NCBI GenBank assembly: GCA_016618085.1
Contig: JABLTG010000009.1
Coordinates: 62,001-126,000 of the forward strand
Reading direction: 5' to 3'
Source of the DNA: Neovahlkampfia damariscottae
Taxonomy: Eukaryota > Heterolobosea > Selenaionea > Neovahlkampfiida > Neovahlkampfiidae
Length of the DNA stretch: 64,000 nucleotides
Position 1 is the first letter of the stretch. Each line of letters starts with the position of its first letter. Shown here in pieces: positions 55,825 to 64,000 of this stretch. The notes beneath the pieces were generated by a model that was given only the letters and a program-made list of their open reading frames with translations, made no database searches and was not told the origin of the DNA. The position numbers were made by a program, and so were the translations under genes.

Positions 55825-56844
55825 ATGAAAAAATTAATTCGCCGAACTTTTCCTGAGAATATTAAATTTGGATTTGGATATGGATCTGGTGTATTTCAAC
55901 AACTAAATCAAAAAAAAGAAGAAAAAATGATTGATTTCATATTTGTTGTTGAAGATTCAATTTCATTTCATAAAGAAAATTTAAAATTAAATTCAAATCA
56001 TTATTCTTTCATTTCAAAATTATTTGGACCAAAATTTATAAATTATATTCAAAGAAATATTGGTGGAAAGATTTATTATAATACATTTATAAAATTAAAA
56101 TTAGATGAACAAGAAGAAGAAGAAATTGGAAGAAAAGAAATTTTAATAAAATATGGAATAATTGAAAAAATAGATTTACAAAATGATTTAAAAAATTGGA
56201 ATAACTTTTACGTTTCTGGAAGATTACAAAAACCAGTTTTAATTTTATTTGAAAATAAGAATGATTTAGAATTTAAAAAATCTTTAAATTTAAATTTAAA
56301 AAATTCATTTCTTTTTTCGTTATTTAGATTATTGGAAAATGAAATGACCAATGAATTTACTTTAATTAATTTATTTGAAAATATTTGTAAATTATCTTAT
56401 GAAGGTGATGCAAGAATTGAAAATAAAAATAAAGTTCAAAATATTGTTAAAGGAAATTTCAAATCCTTTTATGATTTATATTCTAAATTTTTTGAAAATT
56501 ATATTGAATTGAACAAAAAGACAAATGAAAAAATAGAAAAAGAAAATTTAAAATTTAAAATTTTGAAAAATAAAAATGAAATTTTAAATGAAATTACTAT
56601 TGAAAATATTGATTCAAAGAATTTAAAAACCATTGTAAATAAGACAAGTAAATCACAAGCATTAAAAGGTTTAATTTCAATTGGTATTTTAAAAAGTATA
56701 AAATATGCATGGTTGAAAATAAAATCTTCTTTTATTTATTTTTCTGAAACAATAGTTAATATTACATCATTTTCTTTTCTTATAAAATATTTTTTTTCTT
56801 TTGTTTCAATTTTAATGGTAGGTACATCTGAGTTTGAATTTTGA
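55825..56844 (+). CDS. TAM41: Mitochondrial CDP-diacylglycerol synthase Tam41
   Basis: Intronless, 339 aa, normal size. FGFGYGSGVFQQLNQKKEEK with IDFIFVVEDSISFHKENLKL is the nucleotidyltransferase-like core (GSG, catalytic DFI..VED, H-x2-N), then SNHYSFISKLFGPKFI, GGKIYYNTFIKL, YGIIEKIDLQNDLKNWNNFY, SGRLQKPVLILF and KLSYEGDARIENKNKVQNIV. These blocks identify Tam41, which makes CDP-DAG for cardiolipin on the matrix side of the inner membrane. The basic start (MKKLIRRTFPEN) fits mitochondrial import. Its last 109 nt overlap, in antisense, the 3' exon of the small minus-strand gene. It diverges from mitochondrial MDH. Confidence 0.95.
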   Translation: MKKLIRRTFPENIKFGFGYGSGVFQQLNQKKEEKMIDFIFVVEDSISFHKENLKLNSNHYSFISKLFGPKFINYIQRNIGGKIYYNTFIKLKLDEQEEEEIGRKEILIKYGIIEKIDLQNDLKNWNNFYVSGRLQKPVLILFENKNDLEFKKSLNLNLKNSFLFSLFRLLENEMTNEFTLINLFENICKLSYEGDARIENKNKVQNIVKGNFKSFYDLYSKFFENYIELNKKTNEKIEKENLKFKILKNKNEILNEITIENIDSKNLKTIVNKTSKSQALKGLISIGILKSIKYAWLKIKSSFIYFSETIVNITSFSFLIKYFFSFVSILMVGTSEFEF

Positions 56845-57079
56845 CTTAATTTTTTCGTTCTTGATACTATCGAAGCAGAATATCCAGATAAATTATTATC
56901 TATATTATAATTTGATATTTCCAATCCATTCTCATCTTTTAAAATTTAAAACGAAAAAAAAAAAAAAAAAACCTGAAATGATCAAACCTGAAATAGATTT
57001 TTCTTTCAAATTTCTACAATTTAAGAAGTATATTTATGAATTACATTGTTTGTAAAGTTTGAATTAATTCACTTTCCAT
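56736..57079 (-). CDS. Small hypothetical protein (86 aa), 3' antisense overlap with Tam41
   Basis: Three exons (57079-57045, 57013-56988, 56935-56736), introns 31 and 52 nt, give MESELIQTLQTINLKEKSIS then DENGLEISNYNIDNNLSGYS then ASIVSRTKKLSQNSNSDVPT to FIRKENDVILTIVSEK. It is hydrophilic with no recognised domain. The evidence is the intact spliced frame and a CCAAT box (minus strand, near 57124) just upstream. The final exon overlaps the last 109 nt of the Tam41 gene in antisense. Alternatively the frame could be fortuitous antisense. Confidence 0.4.
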
Positions 57080-57164
57080 CTATTTGATTTGTACAAGTTG
57101 GGAAGTGAGATAAGAATGATTTGATTGGATAACAAAAAAATCTTGTTAAACAAAATTTAATCAT

Positions 57165-58401
57165 TTATTCTTCCATTAAATTATCTTTTTTCAATTCAAC
57201 TTTTGAATATTTTGAATTTAATTCTTTTCTAATTTTTGGTGTCATAATATAATGTTGATGAATTTTTATAATTTTATTCAATTTTGCTTTTTGATCTTTT
57301 GATAAATCATGATAAATTGAAACAAAAGATAATAAAGTTTGATGCCATAAAACTGGTAATTCTTTTTTTTCATTTTCAAATGAATCAAAATGATTTACAA
57401 TTGAATCAATAACTTTTGAAGGTAAAGCATATTTCTTGTCTATTAAAATTTTAATAAAATATGAATTTGGTCCAGAGTAATCTAATGTTGATATCTTTAA
57501 TAATGCTGCTGCAGAATGTAAAATTGGAATTGATAATTTTTGAATAACTGATCCAATTACAATAGCTTCGCGTGATGTACATTCTTGTTCACATAATGGT
57601 ATTATTAGACCTTTATAAAATGCACCTGGATTTGTAATTGATTTCTTTAATGAAAAATATAAATGAAAATTTAATTTTCCATCTTCAAGAATACTCTTTT
57701 TTTTAAGGAATGTTTTAGTTTTATTTTCATTTTTTCTTACTTGTCTTAATTTTGGTAAAAATATGGTTGAATAAAATCTTTGTGCAATTTGTGGATTTGC
57801 AGATGATGAAAATACTTTAATTGCTTCAGGATAAACTTGATAACTCCATTTACTAGTGTTTTGTTAGTTAATATTTATTAATTTCTTACAATGGTTTGGT
57901 TAAATGTAATAATTCTTCCCAATTTTCAATTGTAGGTAAAACTGAAAATGCTTTTGGTAATTTTCCTGATCTATAAGATGACAATAATCCAGCAAGTCTA
58001 ATTTTTTAAATTTAAAGAAATGAAATACTTCTTATATGCCTTTGAAAACATTTAATATTCAATTTATAATTACTTACTTTTACAACTTGAGGATGTAAAT
58101 GTGATTCTTTTACTTCTACATCTTGTTCAAATTTTGAAAAAATTAAATCCGCCATATTTCCTTTTGTAAAAGAATCAAAAATTGATTCTTCTTCTTTGCT
58201 TAATTCATTAAATGTTTCATTTTCATAAGCTTCTTGTTCTTGTTTCAATTCTTGTATATTTCTTATTCTTGTTTCTTCATCTTCTTCTTCGTTGTCAAGT
58301 TCTTGTGCTTGAGATAAAATTTTTTCAGTTGTTTTTGAATCTAAATATTTTGGATTCACTTTTGTTGTTACTTTTTTCTTTGTTGATTTTTCTTTCGGCA
58401 T
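57165..58401 (-). CDS. BYSL: Bystin (Enp1), pre-40S ribosome export factor
   Basis: Four exons (58401-58078, 58039-58029, 57997-57890, 57852-57165), introns 31-38 nt, 376 aa. Start chosen at MPKEKSTKKKVTTKV; the longer frame has no earlier ATG. Conserved bystin blocks: SSYRSGKLPKAFSVLPTIEN, WSYQVYPEAIKVFSSSANPQ, FYKGLIIPLCEQECTSREAI, VIGSVIQKLSIPILHSAAAL, and FIKILIDKKYALPSKVIDSI. Bystin/Enp1 binds pre-40S particles and is needed for 20S pre-rRNA export. An 11-nt microexon (58029-58039) is required to complete KAYKKLAGLLSSYRSGK. The acidic N-terminus (LDNEEEDEETRIRNIQEL) is typical. Confidence 0.95.
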
Positions 58402-58468
58402 TTTTTGAAGACTCACTTTTTTTATGTAACTCACCAACCAATCAAACTACACACAAATTAAAACTTTA
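58402..58468. promoter_or_regulatory. 67-bp divergent promoter with CCAAT
   Basis: CCAAT at 58438-58442 between bystin (minus) and DDX19 (plus). Confidence 0.5.
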
Positions 58469-60022
58469 ATGAGTACTACAGAAGAAGACAAAATCACAAA
58501 TGACCTTAAAAAAGTCTCTTTAGAAAATTCAAAACCAAAATTAGATTGGTATGAAGCATCAAAAACAGATGAAGAAAAAACAGACGAAAAAAAAGAAAAA
58601 AAAAAACAAGAATCTATTTTTAAAGAAAATGTTGATTTAAAATCTCAACAAATGGATGAGTCAAATCCTCTATTTAGTACTGTCGAATCCTTCAAAGATT
58701 TCAATTTGTAAGGATAACTTGTTTTTTTTTTCTAAATTTAAAACAGAAAAGAACAACTTTTAAAAAATGTTCATATGATGAAATGGGATAAACCAAGTGG
58801 TATTCAAGCAAAAACTATCCCTAAAATTTTGGCAAATGACACGAACATCATCGCTCAATCTCAAAGTGGAACTGGAAAAACTGCTTGTTTTGCACTTGGA
58901 ATGTTAAGTTTAGTAGATGCATCAAAAAAAGTACCACAAGCACTTTGTGTTTGTCCTTGTAAGTTTATGTTTTATTTTAAAATTCATTTTAGCACTTGAA
59001 CTTGCTTATCAAATTTTTGGTGTTACTGAAAAATTAGCAACAGATACTGGTATCCAAGTGGAAGCACTTTTAAAAGGATCAAAATATGATAAACAAATTA
59101 CAAGTCAAAGTAAAATTCATTTACACAAAATTAATTTTAATAGTTTTAATTGGAACACCTGGAAAAATTGAAGATTTATTAAAATCTAAAAAGAAATTAT
59201 TACCTGCAAAAGATATTAAAATGTTGGTTTTTGATGAAGCTGATGAAATGTTAAAACCAACAATGGGAAGTTTAAAAGAACAAAGTATCAAAATTAAAAA
59301 ACTTTTACCAAAAAATGTGAGAGTACTTTTATTTTCAGCAACATTTCAAGATAGTGATGATGATAAAGAAGGAAAAGATCAAGATCAAAAAATTCTTGAA
59401 TTTGCAGGTAATATATTGAAAGAGTGTTTAAATTTGAATAGAAAAGGTTGTACCTGAACCAATTACAAAAATATTAGTACCAAAAGAACAATTATCATTA
59501 TCTGGAATTAGACAATACACAATTGAATGTAAAAACTATCAACAAAAATATGAAGTTTTAAAAAATCTTTATAATGATTTAACTATTGCACAATGTATCA
59601 TTTTTGTCAATACAAGAGAAACTGCTAATTCTTTAACTGATAATTTACGTAAAGAAGGATTTACAGTTTCTGTACTTCATAGTAAAGTTGATAGTTCACA
59701 AAGAAAAATTATTTTATCAGAATTTCAAGAAGCTAAAACTAAAGTTTTAATTACAACCAATGTACTTTCAAGAGGTGTTGATATTCGTCAAGTTACACAT
59801 GTTATTAATTATGATCCACCTTGTCATAAAGATAAGAAACCTGATCCATCTTCTTATCTTCATCGTATTGGAAGAAGTGGTCGTTTTGGTAGAGAAGGTA
59901 TTGCAATAAATTTAGTTAGTAATCAAGAAGAAAAAGGAATTTTAACAGATATTTTAAAATTCTATGATAGAAAAGCAAAAGTAGTTTCACCAGACGCTGA
60001 ATTTGATGAAGAAATTAAATAA
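58469..60022 (+). CDS. DDX19: DEAD-box RNA helicase DDX19/Dbp5 (mRNA export)
   Basis: Five exons (58469-58707, 58747-58958, 58993-59109, 59144-59407, 59442-60022), introns 34-39 nt, 470 aa. Motifs in order: GIQAKTIPKIL with preceding Q motif region, Walker A AQSQSGTGKTACFALGML, the QILIGTPGKIEDLL block, DEAD (LVFDEADEMLKPT), SAT (LLFSATFQDS), RGVDIRQVTHVINYD (motif V), and HRIGRSGRFGREG (motif VI). The N-terminal acidic/basic linker (ETKENVDLKSQQMDE region) and the PSSYLHRIGR block fit Dbp5/DDX19, which remodels mRNPs at the nuclear pore cytoplasmic face together with Gle1. Complete; no motif is missing. Confidence 0.95.
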
Positions 60023-60045
60023 AAAAAAAAAAATAAAATAAAAAA

Positions 60046-60695
60046 TTATAATTTTACTTCTTGTATTCCATCTTTTGTAATTGCTTTATAAATAAAAGCA
60101 GGTGAATTTAATAAAAGTCTTTTTTGAATTTCAGAAATACATTTTTTCATAATATCTTTTGCTTCATCAAGTGTTAAATCATCATGATAATATTTATCCA
60201 TAATACTTAATGAAAAGTATCCACCATATCCATGTGCTCCAAAGTTAACTTTTTGCATAGATGACAAATAATCAATTAAATATAAAGAACCTCCTGTTTC
60301 TTCATCATAACCTCCTAATAATAAATTTACTTGATATGGATTCTTTCTCAATGCAGTTGCCAATGTACCACGAATATAATTAGCAGCTGATTTAGTTTCT
60401 AATGGTCTTTTTTTAATTTTCAATTATTTTTTTTTTTTTTACCTATCATTTACATAACGATAAAGATTCATATTTTTCTTTGAAATTTAATTTTAATTTT
60501 TAATTTTACTTGAATAAATTCACAAAATTGAACTCTATCACCATTTTGTCCTGAAGCAGCTAAAAGTTTGGTGTCGTCAAGTTTTTTAATTTTGTCTTCA
60601 TCATGTTTCATAACAATGATACTGAAACCAGCAGAAGCTTCAGCTCCTAATAAAACAAAATCTTTACCAGCAATCGCAAGAATGGAGTCACTCAT
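60046..60695 (-). CDS. PSMB2: Proteasome subunit beta type-2 (beta4)
   Basis: Three exons (60695-60510, 60477-60443, 60406-60046), introns 32 and 36 nt, 193 aa, similar to human PSMB2. MSDSILAIAGKDFVLLGAEA, FSIIVMKHDEDKIKKLDDTK, GQNGDRVQFCEFIQKNMNLY, and NPYQVNLLLGGYDEETGGSL, LYLIDYLSSMQKVNFGAHGY, GYFSLSIMDKYYHDDLTLDE match the family. This 20S core subunit is catalytically inactive (no N-terminal Thr active site after a propeptide). It sits in the cytosol and nucleus. Confidence 0.97.
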
Positions 60696-60767
60696 TTTTT
60701 ATTCTTTTTTTGACGGAAATTGGTTTAAAAATAAATAGCCAATGAGATTACTTTATAATTTGAACCA
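60696..60767. promoter_or_regulatory. 72-bp divergent promoter with CCAAT
   Basis: CCAAT at 60739-60743 between PSMB2 and the eIF3m-like gene. Confidence 0.5.
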
Positions 60768-61777
60768 ATGGAATTTGATTTAGTCGACGAGGTTTATAGT
60801 GAATTATCAAAACATCTTTCACAAGAAGTTGAATATCATAACAAGTGTTCAACTTTAGAAAAAGAAAAAAATTATCAAGAATTGTTTGAAACTTTATTAA
60901 AAGAAACTGAAACACTTTTTTCAAAAAAAGAAGAAGAAGACATTTTTAATTTCTTTGTTTTACTTTACTCAATACCTTTAGAGAATGATAAAAAATTAGA
61001 TAAAATTGTTGAAAAAATTATTTCAGAAAAAAATGTATCTTCAAATTTAAAATTGAAAATGTAAAAAAAAAAAAAAAGAATTTACCAAATTTAAGTTTAT
61101 CTGAATTATATAATTCAAATTTTGAATCAATTTCACTTTTAAAAAAAATTATTCAATTTTGCATTGAAACGAACCAAACAGTCAATTTGACAAATTTTTC
61201 AAACTTTTCAAAAGAAGAATTAAAAGATATTTATATTTTAAATTCAAAAATGTTTAAAGGAAAACAATCATATGAACAATTAATCAACTTTTTAAAAATT
61301 GAACCAAAAGATGAAAATATAAGAAAAGAAGCATTAACTTTAGGTAAAGAGAGAAACAAAAAATTAAAAAAACTAGGAATTAAAACACCTGACGTATTTT
61401 CATTTGATTCAATCATATTAAATGATGATTTCAAAAATGATGATACTTTTAACGAAATTTCAAATTTATTAAAACAAAAAAAATTTGCAAGTTCAGAAAA
61501 AGTTACAAAAGAATTAAAAGAAGATTTTGAATTAAAACTAAGATTATTACATTTAACAACATATTCTGGTGTTATTGATTATGAAACTATCATGAAAGAT
61601 TTGAAAATTGAAAAAGACCAAGTTGAAGAATTTATTTTTGATGCTGTTTCAAATAAACTCATAAAAGTTTATATTGATCAAAATGAATGGAAAATTCATT
61701 TTCTTCATTCAAATGAATTAAAAGATTGGAAAGGTATAAAATCAGAAATTGAAAACTTAACAAATAAACTCAAATAA
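60768..61777 (+). CDS. EIF3M: PCI-domain protein, probable eIF3 subunit M
   Basis: Two exons (60768-61060, 61096-61777; 35-nt intron) give 324 aa. The N-terminal helical region is low in similarity, but SNLKLKILSELYNSNFES is an eIF3m-like stretch (RLxxLLNLYN). The C-terminal PCI domain is clear: FELKLRLLHLTTYSGVIDYE, IMKDLKIEKDQVEEFIFDAV, NKLIKVYIDQNEWKIHFLHS. eIF3m is part of the translation initiation factor. COP9 signalosome subunit 7 and proteasome lid PCI proteins are alternatives, since the PCI core is shared and conserved only loosely; length and order favour eIF3m. Confidence 0.75.
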
Positions 61778-61818
61778 AAGTCTTATTATTCTGATAAAAT
61801 CACCTCTTCACTTGATTT

Positions 61819-62259
61819 TTATTCTTTTATTTTAGTTTTTAATATTTCTAATAAATCTTCTTTTCCATTAATCAAATCACCTTCTTTTTTGATAGTTTCA
61901 ATCATATTTGAGATGAATGAATCCGGTGATTCTCCTTTATCTATAAAATCAAGCACTTCAACAGGTATTTCTTTTCTTTTTTGAGTTTTTATTTTATTTC
62001 AAACCTTTTTCGTAAGTTTGTTGTTTTAAATCTTGTACATTTTTAAAATTAGTTATCAAATTATTTCTAAACCATTAAATTAATTGATAGATTACATTTC
62101 TATTATATTTAATATTTTTTTCGCAAAACCATCAAAATAAACCTTTTCAGATTGAAAGTTATCCGTCATCATTGATAATTTAGATAAAGAATCAATGGTA
62201 TTTATAACTTCTCTTTTGATTTCAAAAATAAAAATATATTACTCTTCAAGTTTGTCCAT
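61819..62259 (-). CDS. MED10: Mediator subunit 10 (MED10/Nut2)
   Basis: Four exons (62259-62243, 62212-62096, 62066-62005, 61970-61819), introns 29-34 nt, 115 aa, near the length of fungal and animal MED10. The diagnostic C-terminal block is KEIPVEVLDFIDKGESPDSF, equivalent to the VPLEVVDYIDEGRNPD region of the family, followed by ISNMIETIKKEGDLINGKED. The N-terminus (INTIDSLSKLSMMTDNFQSE) gives the helical bundle that binds other Mediator middle-module subunits. It controls RNA polymerase II pre-initiation. All exons are too short to show as long frames. Its 3' end faces eIF3m with a 41-bp gap. Confidence 0.85.
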
Positions 62260-62314
62260 TCAGTAGAATAAGAATTGAACAAAGAAAACGAAAATGATTT
62301 GATTGGTTAAAAAA
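62260..62314. promoter_or_regulatory. 55-bp divergent promoter with ATTGG
   Basis: ATTGG at 62302-62306 between MED10 (minus) and ALG8 (plus), 8 nt from the ALG8 ATG. Confidence 0.5.
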
Positions 62315-63833
62315 ATGCTGCAATTTCTCTTCTTTCAGGTGAGAACAAGTTTTTTATTAACTTTTATGAGTTCATTAAAATACTGTTGATTCCTTCTTAT
62401 TTTTCAACAGATTTTGAAGTTCATAGGTTTGAAAAATCAAAAAATAAACTGGAAAAGGAATTGGTTGGCTATAACGAACTCATTACCATTAAAACAATGG
62501 TATTACGAAAATACTTCCGATAGTACATTAGATTATCCACCATTTTTTGCATGGTTTGAATATATTTTATCTTTATTTGGAAAATATTTTGATCCAAAAA
62601 TGTTGTCAATTAATAATTTATTTTATCAGTCTTATGAGACAATATTATTTCAAAGATTAACTGTTTTATTCATTTCAGATTTACTTTTTTATTTATCCTT
62701 GAAATTATTTTTTTTAAATGAACAAGAAGAGAAAAAGAAAACTTTTTTGTTTTGTTATTTTATTCCAAGTTTAATTATAATTGATAATATTCATTTTCAA
62801 TATAATTCAATATTGTTTTCAATTTTCATTTTATCCATTTATTTCATGAAAAAAGAACACTTTTATTTATCTGGATTGTTATTCGCTGTTTTATTAAATT
62901 TCAAACATATGTTTTTATATATGGCACCAGCATATTTTATATTCTTAATCAAAAAAAGAATATCAATCATCAAAATGGGTTTAATTGTTACTTTTATATT
63001 CTTTATTTCATTTTTCCCTTTTGTTTCTTCAATTTCAGATTTGAAACAAATATTATCGCGACTTTTCCCTTTTCAAAGGGGATTAACTCATTCATATTGG
63101 TATGAAAAACATTTCTATTAATTCTCAAGGGCTCCAAATTTTTGGGCATTTTACAATTTCATTGATTTAATTTTGATCAAAATTTTAAAAAAACCAAATT
63201 TAAGGAGTGGTTTAACAGGTGGTATTGTTGGTTTAAATCAAGGAAAACATTTAATTTTACCATTAATTAAACCAATATATACAAATATTTTATGTTTGAT
63301 TTCATTCATCATTTGTATCTTTTTGAAAAAAAAAAATAATTTTTTAGAATATATAATACATTCATCATTCACATTTTTCATGTTTAGTTTTCATGTCCAC
63401 GAAAAAGGTATCAAACATTCACAACTAATTTTTAAAAATAGCAATTATAATGATCATTATACCGATGTCGATTTTACAATATTTTGATAAGAAATGGAAA
63501 AAATCATTTTATTTATTATCCATTGTAGGTACTTGGTCTGTATTTCCATTATTATTTAAAAAAGAAGAATATTTAATCAAATGGTTAATTTTGATTTTAT
63601 TCATTTTAATTTTTAATATTTTTGAATTGAAAAATGAAAAAGAATATCAATTGAATTTTATTGAGTATTGTTTTCTAAGATTATTATTCATTATTGAAAT
63701 TTTTAATTTACTATTCTTGGGCGAAAATTCATCTCTACCATTTTTACATTTAATCTTGACTTCAGTTCATTCATTCTTATTTATTTCATATATTTGGATT
63801 TATACTTTAATTTTATCATTTTCAAACGAATAA
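62315..63833 (+). CDS. ALG8: Dolichyl-P-Glc glucosyltransferase ALG8
   Basis: Five exons (62315-62338, 62371-62426, 62458-63099, 63130-63407, 63442-63833), introns 30-34 nt, 463 aa. The block LLIPSYFSTDFEVHR + NWLAITNSLPLKQWYYE is completed across an intron and is the ALG8 hallmark; it is followed by STLDYPPFFAWFEYIL, SYWAPNFWAFYNFIDLI, GGIVGLNQGKHLILPLIKP, and FHVHEKAIIMIIIPMS. There are about ten membrane helices. ALG8 adds the second glucose to Glc1Man9GlcNAc2-PP-dolichol in the ER lumen for N-glycosylation. The start exon encodes only MLQFLFFQ. It shares a divergent promoter with MED10. Confidence 0.95.
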
Positions 63834-63909
63834 AAGGGTTATTATTATTTATACTTTTGACCAATTAAATTGTCCTTCTGTTTTTTTTTTTTTTTTGACA
63901 AAGAGAAGT

Positions 63910-64000
63910 ATGAAATTCGAAATCACCTTTGATGAAATAGATGAAGAAGTAGAGAATTTTCAACATAATTTTTCAGAAGGAGATAAGATAGAGATAGATG
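63910..64000 (+). CDS. Hypothetical protein, 5' end only (partial)
   Basis: ATG at 63910 opens a frame running off the window: MKFEITFDEIDEEVENFQHN. It is acidic, with no recognised domain. CCAAT near 63862 is consistent with the promoter pattern. Nothing more can be said from 30 codons. Confidence 0.4.
   Translation, partial: MKFEITFDEIDEEVENFQHNFSEGDKIEID

Noticed and set aside
1-64000. tRNA, rRNA, CRISPR or transposon signatures
   Set aside because: No cloverleaf-type GTTCGANNC element with matching arms, no rRNA-like stretches, no direct-repeat arrays and no terminal inverted repeats with a transposase were seen.

Overview
This is a nuclear contig from a free-living-type eukaryotic microbe (protist). 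The DNA is strongly AT-rich. It is packed with about 50 genes in 64 kb, on both strands, with intergenic gaps of only about 1-380 bp. I modelled about 136 spliceosomal introns by eye, almost all 25-45 nt long, with GT..AG borders, donors like GTAAG/GTAAA/GTTTT and acceptors like TTTTAG/AAAAG. For nearly every multi-exon model the summed exon length is a multiple of three and the joins restore conserved motifs. The genetic code looks standard (TAA, and TGA at 11007-11009 and 51541-51543, act as stops). There is no operon, CRISPR, IS element, tRNA or rRNA. Mitochondrial-type ETF-QO and malate dehydrogenase with targeting-like N-termini, Tam41 and an RsmH/METTL15 methyltransferase argue for an aerobic mitochondrion. 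LC8 dynein, Sar1, a Tul1-type E3 and ALG8 argue for a full endomembrane system. The RCC1/EGF membrane protein and long LRR/F-box proteins recall amoeboid protists (Heterolobosea or Amoebozoa), but that placement is only a guess.

Layout. 1-8.7 kb: ARM-like fragment, WWE-type protein, FAD amine oxidase, a hidden 85-aa zinc-knuckle gene, ETF-QO, a THAP-like zinc-finger protein, a TPR protein. 8.8-16.7 kb: secreted FAD monooxygenase, LC8 dynein light chain, HEATR6-like protein, LMBRD2-like membrane protein. 16.7-25.1 kb: giant F-box/LRR protein, ribosomal protein uL1, RhoGAP, coiled-coil zinc protein, CDK-like kinase with an apparent frameshift. 25.2-33.8 kb: Sar1, CDP-alcohol phosphotransferase, Tul1/Dsc E3 ligase, BRCT protein, small LRR protein, PDE12-like nuclease, 2-phosphoglycerate-kinase-like protein, CstF64-like RRM. 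33.9-47.3 kb: ZYG11-like LRR, DUF4139 protein, USP12/46 and Josephin-like deubiquitinases, PUS7, an SKL-ending protein, GT49 glycosyltransferase, two small genes, RsmH/METTL15. 47.3-64 kb: RCC1/LamG/EGF receptor-like protein, lysyl oxidase, dTMP kinase, mitochondrial MDH, Tam41, a small antisense-overlapping gene, bystin, DDX19/Dbp5, PSMB2, eIF3m, MED10, ALG8 and the 5' end of one more gene.

Two system-level signals stand out. First, almost every gene has a CCAAT (ATTGG) pentamer within about 0-90 nt of its ATG, sometimes touching or overlapping the start codon. Divergent gene pairs share 39-80 bp promoters with one or two copies. Second, splicing recognises extremely small exons. I find microexons of 3, 7, 11 and 12 nt (PUS7, ETF-QO, bystin, RCC1/EGF protein), each flanked by introns of about 30 nt and each needed to rebuild an invariant protein motif.

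How genes relate: several divergent neighbours have related cell roles (MDH/Tam41 in mitochondria; bystin/DDX19 in ribosome and mRNP export; CDP-alcohol transferase/Tul1 in the endomembrane system). The two adjacent deubiquitinases, USP12/46-like and Josephin-like, run in tandem. Otherwise the content is ordinary housekeeping in compact order.
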